NCBI GenBank assembly: GCA_002433025.1
Contig: DJGZ01000083.1
Location: 56,525-120,524 of the forward strand
Direction of reading: 5' to 3'
Length of the DNA stretch: 64,000 nt
From: Bacteroidales bacterium UBA5833
GTDB taxonomy: Bacteria; Bacteroidota; Bacteroidia; Bacteroidales; Lentimicrobiaceae
Below are positions 63,418 to 64,000 of the stretch, in pieces (position 1 is the first letter of the stretch; every line of letters starts with the position of its first letter). The position numbers and the translations under genes were made by a program. The notes under the pieces were generated by a model, which saw only the letters and a program-made list of their open reading frames with translations, searched no databases and was not told the DNA's origin.

Positions 63418-63672
63418 ATGACTATACAGGAGTTCAGCAGTCTTCCGGTCCAGGAGCAGGTATCTGCCGTGCTTTCGAACGGAAAGGAATTGCTTGACCG
63501 CATTTATGTTTATTACGTGGTAAGACTCTATCATATCGGTGATCTGTATGTCGAAATCTGGTATCAGCAGTTATCCAACCGCATCGACAAGGTTCAGGTG
63601 GTTGAGATTGATGATGTGATCCACCTTTACGAGAGTCAGATCAATATTTCGGATCTGTTCCGGCAGGAATAA
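63418..63672 (+). CDS. Small hypothetical protein, second gene of the operon
   Basis: 84 residues, no recognised family. Soluble, acidic, with an N-terminal helical half (IQEFSSLPVQEQVSAVLSNG) and a central strand-rich part (RIYVYYVVRLYHIGDLYVEI) ending in VVEIDDVIHLYESQINISDL. The shape suggests a small partner or regulatory subunit. It starts 14 nt after the preceding gene and is not followed by another gene within the window. Function not inferred. Confidence 0.68.
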   Translation: MTIQEFSSLPVQEQVSAVLSNGKELLDRIYVYYVVRLYHIGDLYVEIWYQQLSNRIDKVQVVEIDDVIHLYESQINISDLFRQE

Positions 63673-63691
63673 GGGCCGGGTGACAGAAATT

Positions 63692-63736
63692 CATAACGTA
63701 TCCCACGCAAAGACGCTACGACGCAAGGTTTTTTTG
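63692..63736. repeat. 45-nt direct repeat, copy 1
   Basis: Contains GCTACGACGCAAGG and ends TTTTTTTG. It matches 63956-64000 at 41 of 45 positions. Flanks the pair of hairpin repeats at 63836-63936. Confidence 0.8.
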
Positions 63737-63791
63737 GTTCCCCACAATTCCTGACTTCCACACAGGTACTGACCACAATAACCAACAATAT

Positions 63792-63834
63792 GACCTAACA
63801 AGTTTTCTTCCAACTTGTTAGGTCTTCTTTTTTA
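63792..63834 (+). terminator. Terminator-like palindrome downstream of the hypothetical operon
   Basis: 13-bp perfect stem (63792-63804 with 63812-63824; left arm GACCTAACAAGTT), 7-nt loop, then TTCTTTTTTAT. It is 120 nt past the operon stop, so it may end that transcript. The ACCTAACAAGTT / AACTTGTTAGGT wording resembles palindromes scattered through Bacteroidota genomes, so it may also be part of the repeat cluster. Confidence 0.75.
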
Positions 63835-63835
63835 T

Positions 63836-63870
63836 CAGCTAGCGCGCGTCGTCAGACGTGTGCCACGGAC
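63836..63870. repeat. 35-nt hairpin repeat, copy 1
   Basis: Carries GCGCGCGTC-GTCA-GACGTGTGC, an imperfect inverted repeat. 32 of 35 positions match the copy at 63902-63936; the shared 3' part is GCCACGGAC. Confidence 0.75.
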
Positions 63871-63901
63871 CCTGCAAAGAGAAAAATACCACAACAGGCT
63901 C

Positions 63902-63936
63902 CAGCTTGCGCGCGTCTTCAGACGCGTGCCACGGAC
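63902..63936. repeat. 35-nt hairpin repeat, copy 2
   Basis: Carries GCGCGCGTC-TTCA-GACGCGTGC, arms pairing at 8 of 9 positions around a 4-nt loop, followed by GCCACGGAC. Direct repeat of 63836-63870. Confidence 0.75.
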
Positions 63937-63955
63937 TTCAACAGAATTAAACCTG

Positions 63956-64000
63956 CATAACGTACCCCGAGCAAAGCCGCTACGACGCAAGGTTTTTTTG
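63956..64000. repeat. 45-nt direct repeat, copy 2 (reaches window edge)
   Basis: Matches 63692-63736 at 41 of 45 positions; the unit may continue beyond the right edge of the window. Confidence 0.78.

Noticed and set aside
63692..64000. CRISPR-like or integron attachment-site array
   Set aside because: Repeat spacing is irregular, two different repeat types are nested, and no cas or integrase gene is in the window. The right flank is unseen, so this is a provisional rejection.
1..64000. tRNA, rRNA, riboswitch or transposase genes
   Set aside because: I looked through the longer intergenic stretches and saw no cloverleaf, rRNA or riboswitch signature and no transposase; a covariance-model scan would be needed to exclude small structured RNAs.

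Overview
The window looks like chromosomal DNA of a Bacteroidota bacterium, most likely from the order Bacteroidales; the exact lineage cannot be fixed from sequence reading alone. The signs are: seven secreted proteins ending in type IX secretion (T9SS) sorting domains; lineage-typical families (DUF5686, DUF4296, BACON, CHU_C, choice-of-anchor L); eighteen exact matches to the Bacteroidota -7 promoter box TAnnTTTG close upstream of genes; and scarce Shine-Dalgarno sequences. Base composition is moderate and even. I see no rRNA, tRNA, insertion sequence, prophage, CRISPR array, toxin-antitoxin pair or recognised defence island.

Layout. 1-6.4 kb: a leftward run guaB - two-domain parvulin PPIase - SurA-like lipoprotein - SurA - MoxR ATPase (cut by the window edge), i.e. 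GMP synthesis followed by a periplasmic outer-membrane-protein chaperone set. 6.7-18 kb: four exported proteins (CotH/P-domain, S9 peptidase, fibronectin/CHU_C, and a 1367-residue PKD/CUB/BACON protein). 18.2-24.1 kb: glyA, mscS-pfkA, and two L,D-transpeptidase-fold proteins. 24.2-33.3 kb: an outer-membrane barrel protein, a CPA2 cation/proton antiporter, xseA-xseB, sixA, ppk1 and gapA. 33.7-41.7 kb: choice-of-anchor L protein, M20 dipeptidase, SGNH hydrolase and seven-repeat FG-GAP protein, three of these four being T9SS cargo. 41.9-50.6 kb: ArsM-like methyltransferase, tilS-dsbD, secreted esterase, acyl-CoA synthetase and a small lipoprotein. 50.7-54.1 kb: a membrane-tethered Skp-like protein with a DUF4296 lipoprotein, and recQ. 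54.8-59.5 kb: kdsD - AhpD-like protein - DUF5686 - lptB, a lipopolysaccharide-flavoured run. 59.5-64 kb: a tandem 200-nt non-coding repeat, a class C beta-lactamase-fold hydrolase, pssA, an uncharacterised two-gene operon, and nested short repeats at the right edge.

Most of the window is ordinary core metabolism and envelope biology. The common thread is the cell envelope: outer-membrane protein folding, LPS precursor synthesis and transport, phospholipid synthesis, peptidoglycan remodelling, and T9SS-exported hydrolases and adhesin-like proteins. No convincing new multi-gene system is evident. The least explained parts are the hypothetical pair at 62675-63672, the regular BACON array, the ArsM-like enzyme with a cysteine-rich N-terminus, and several families of non-coding repeats. 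Six genes use GTG or TTG starts, several of them supported by promoter position.
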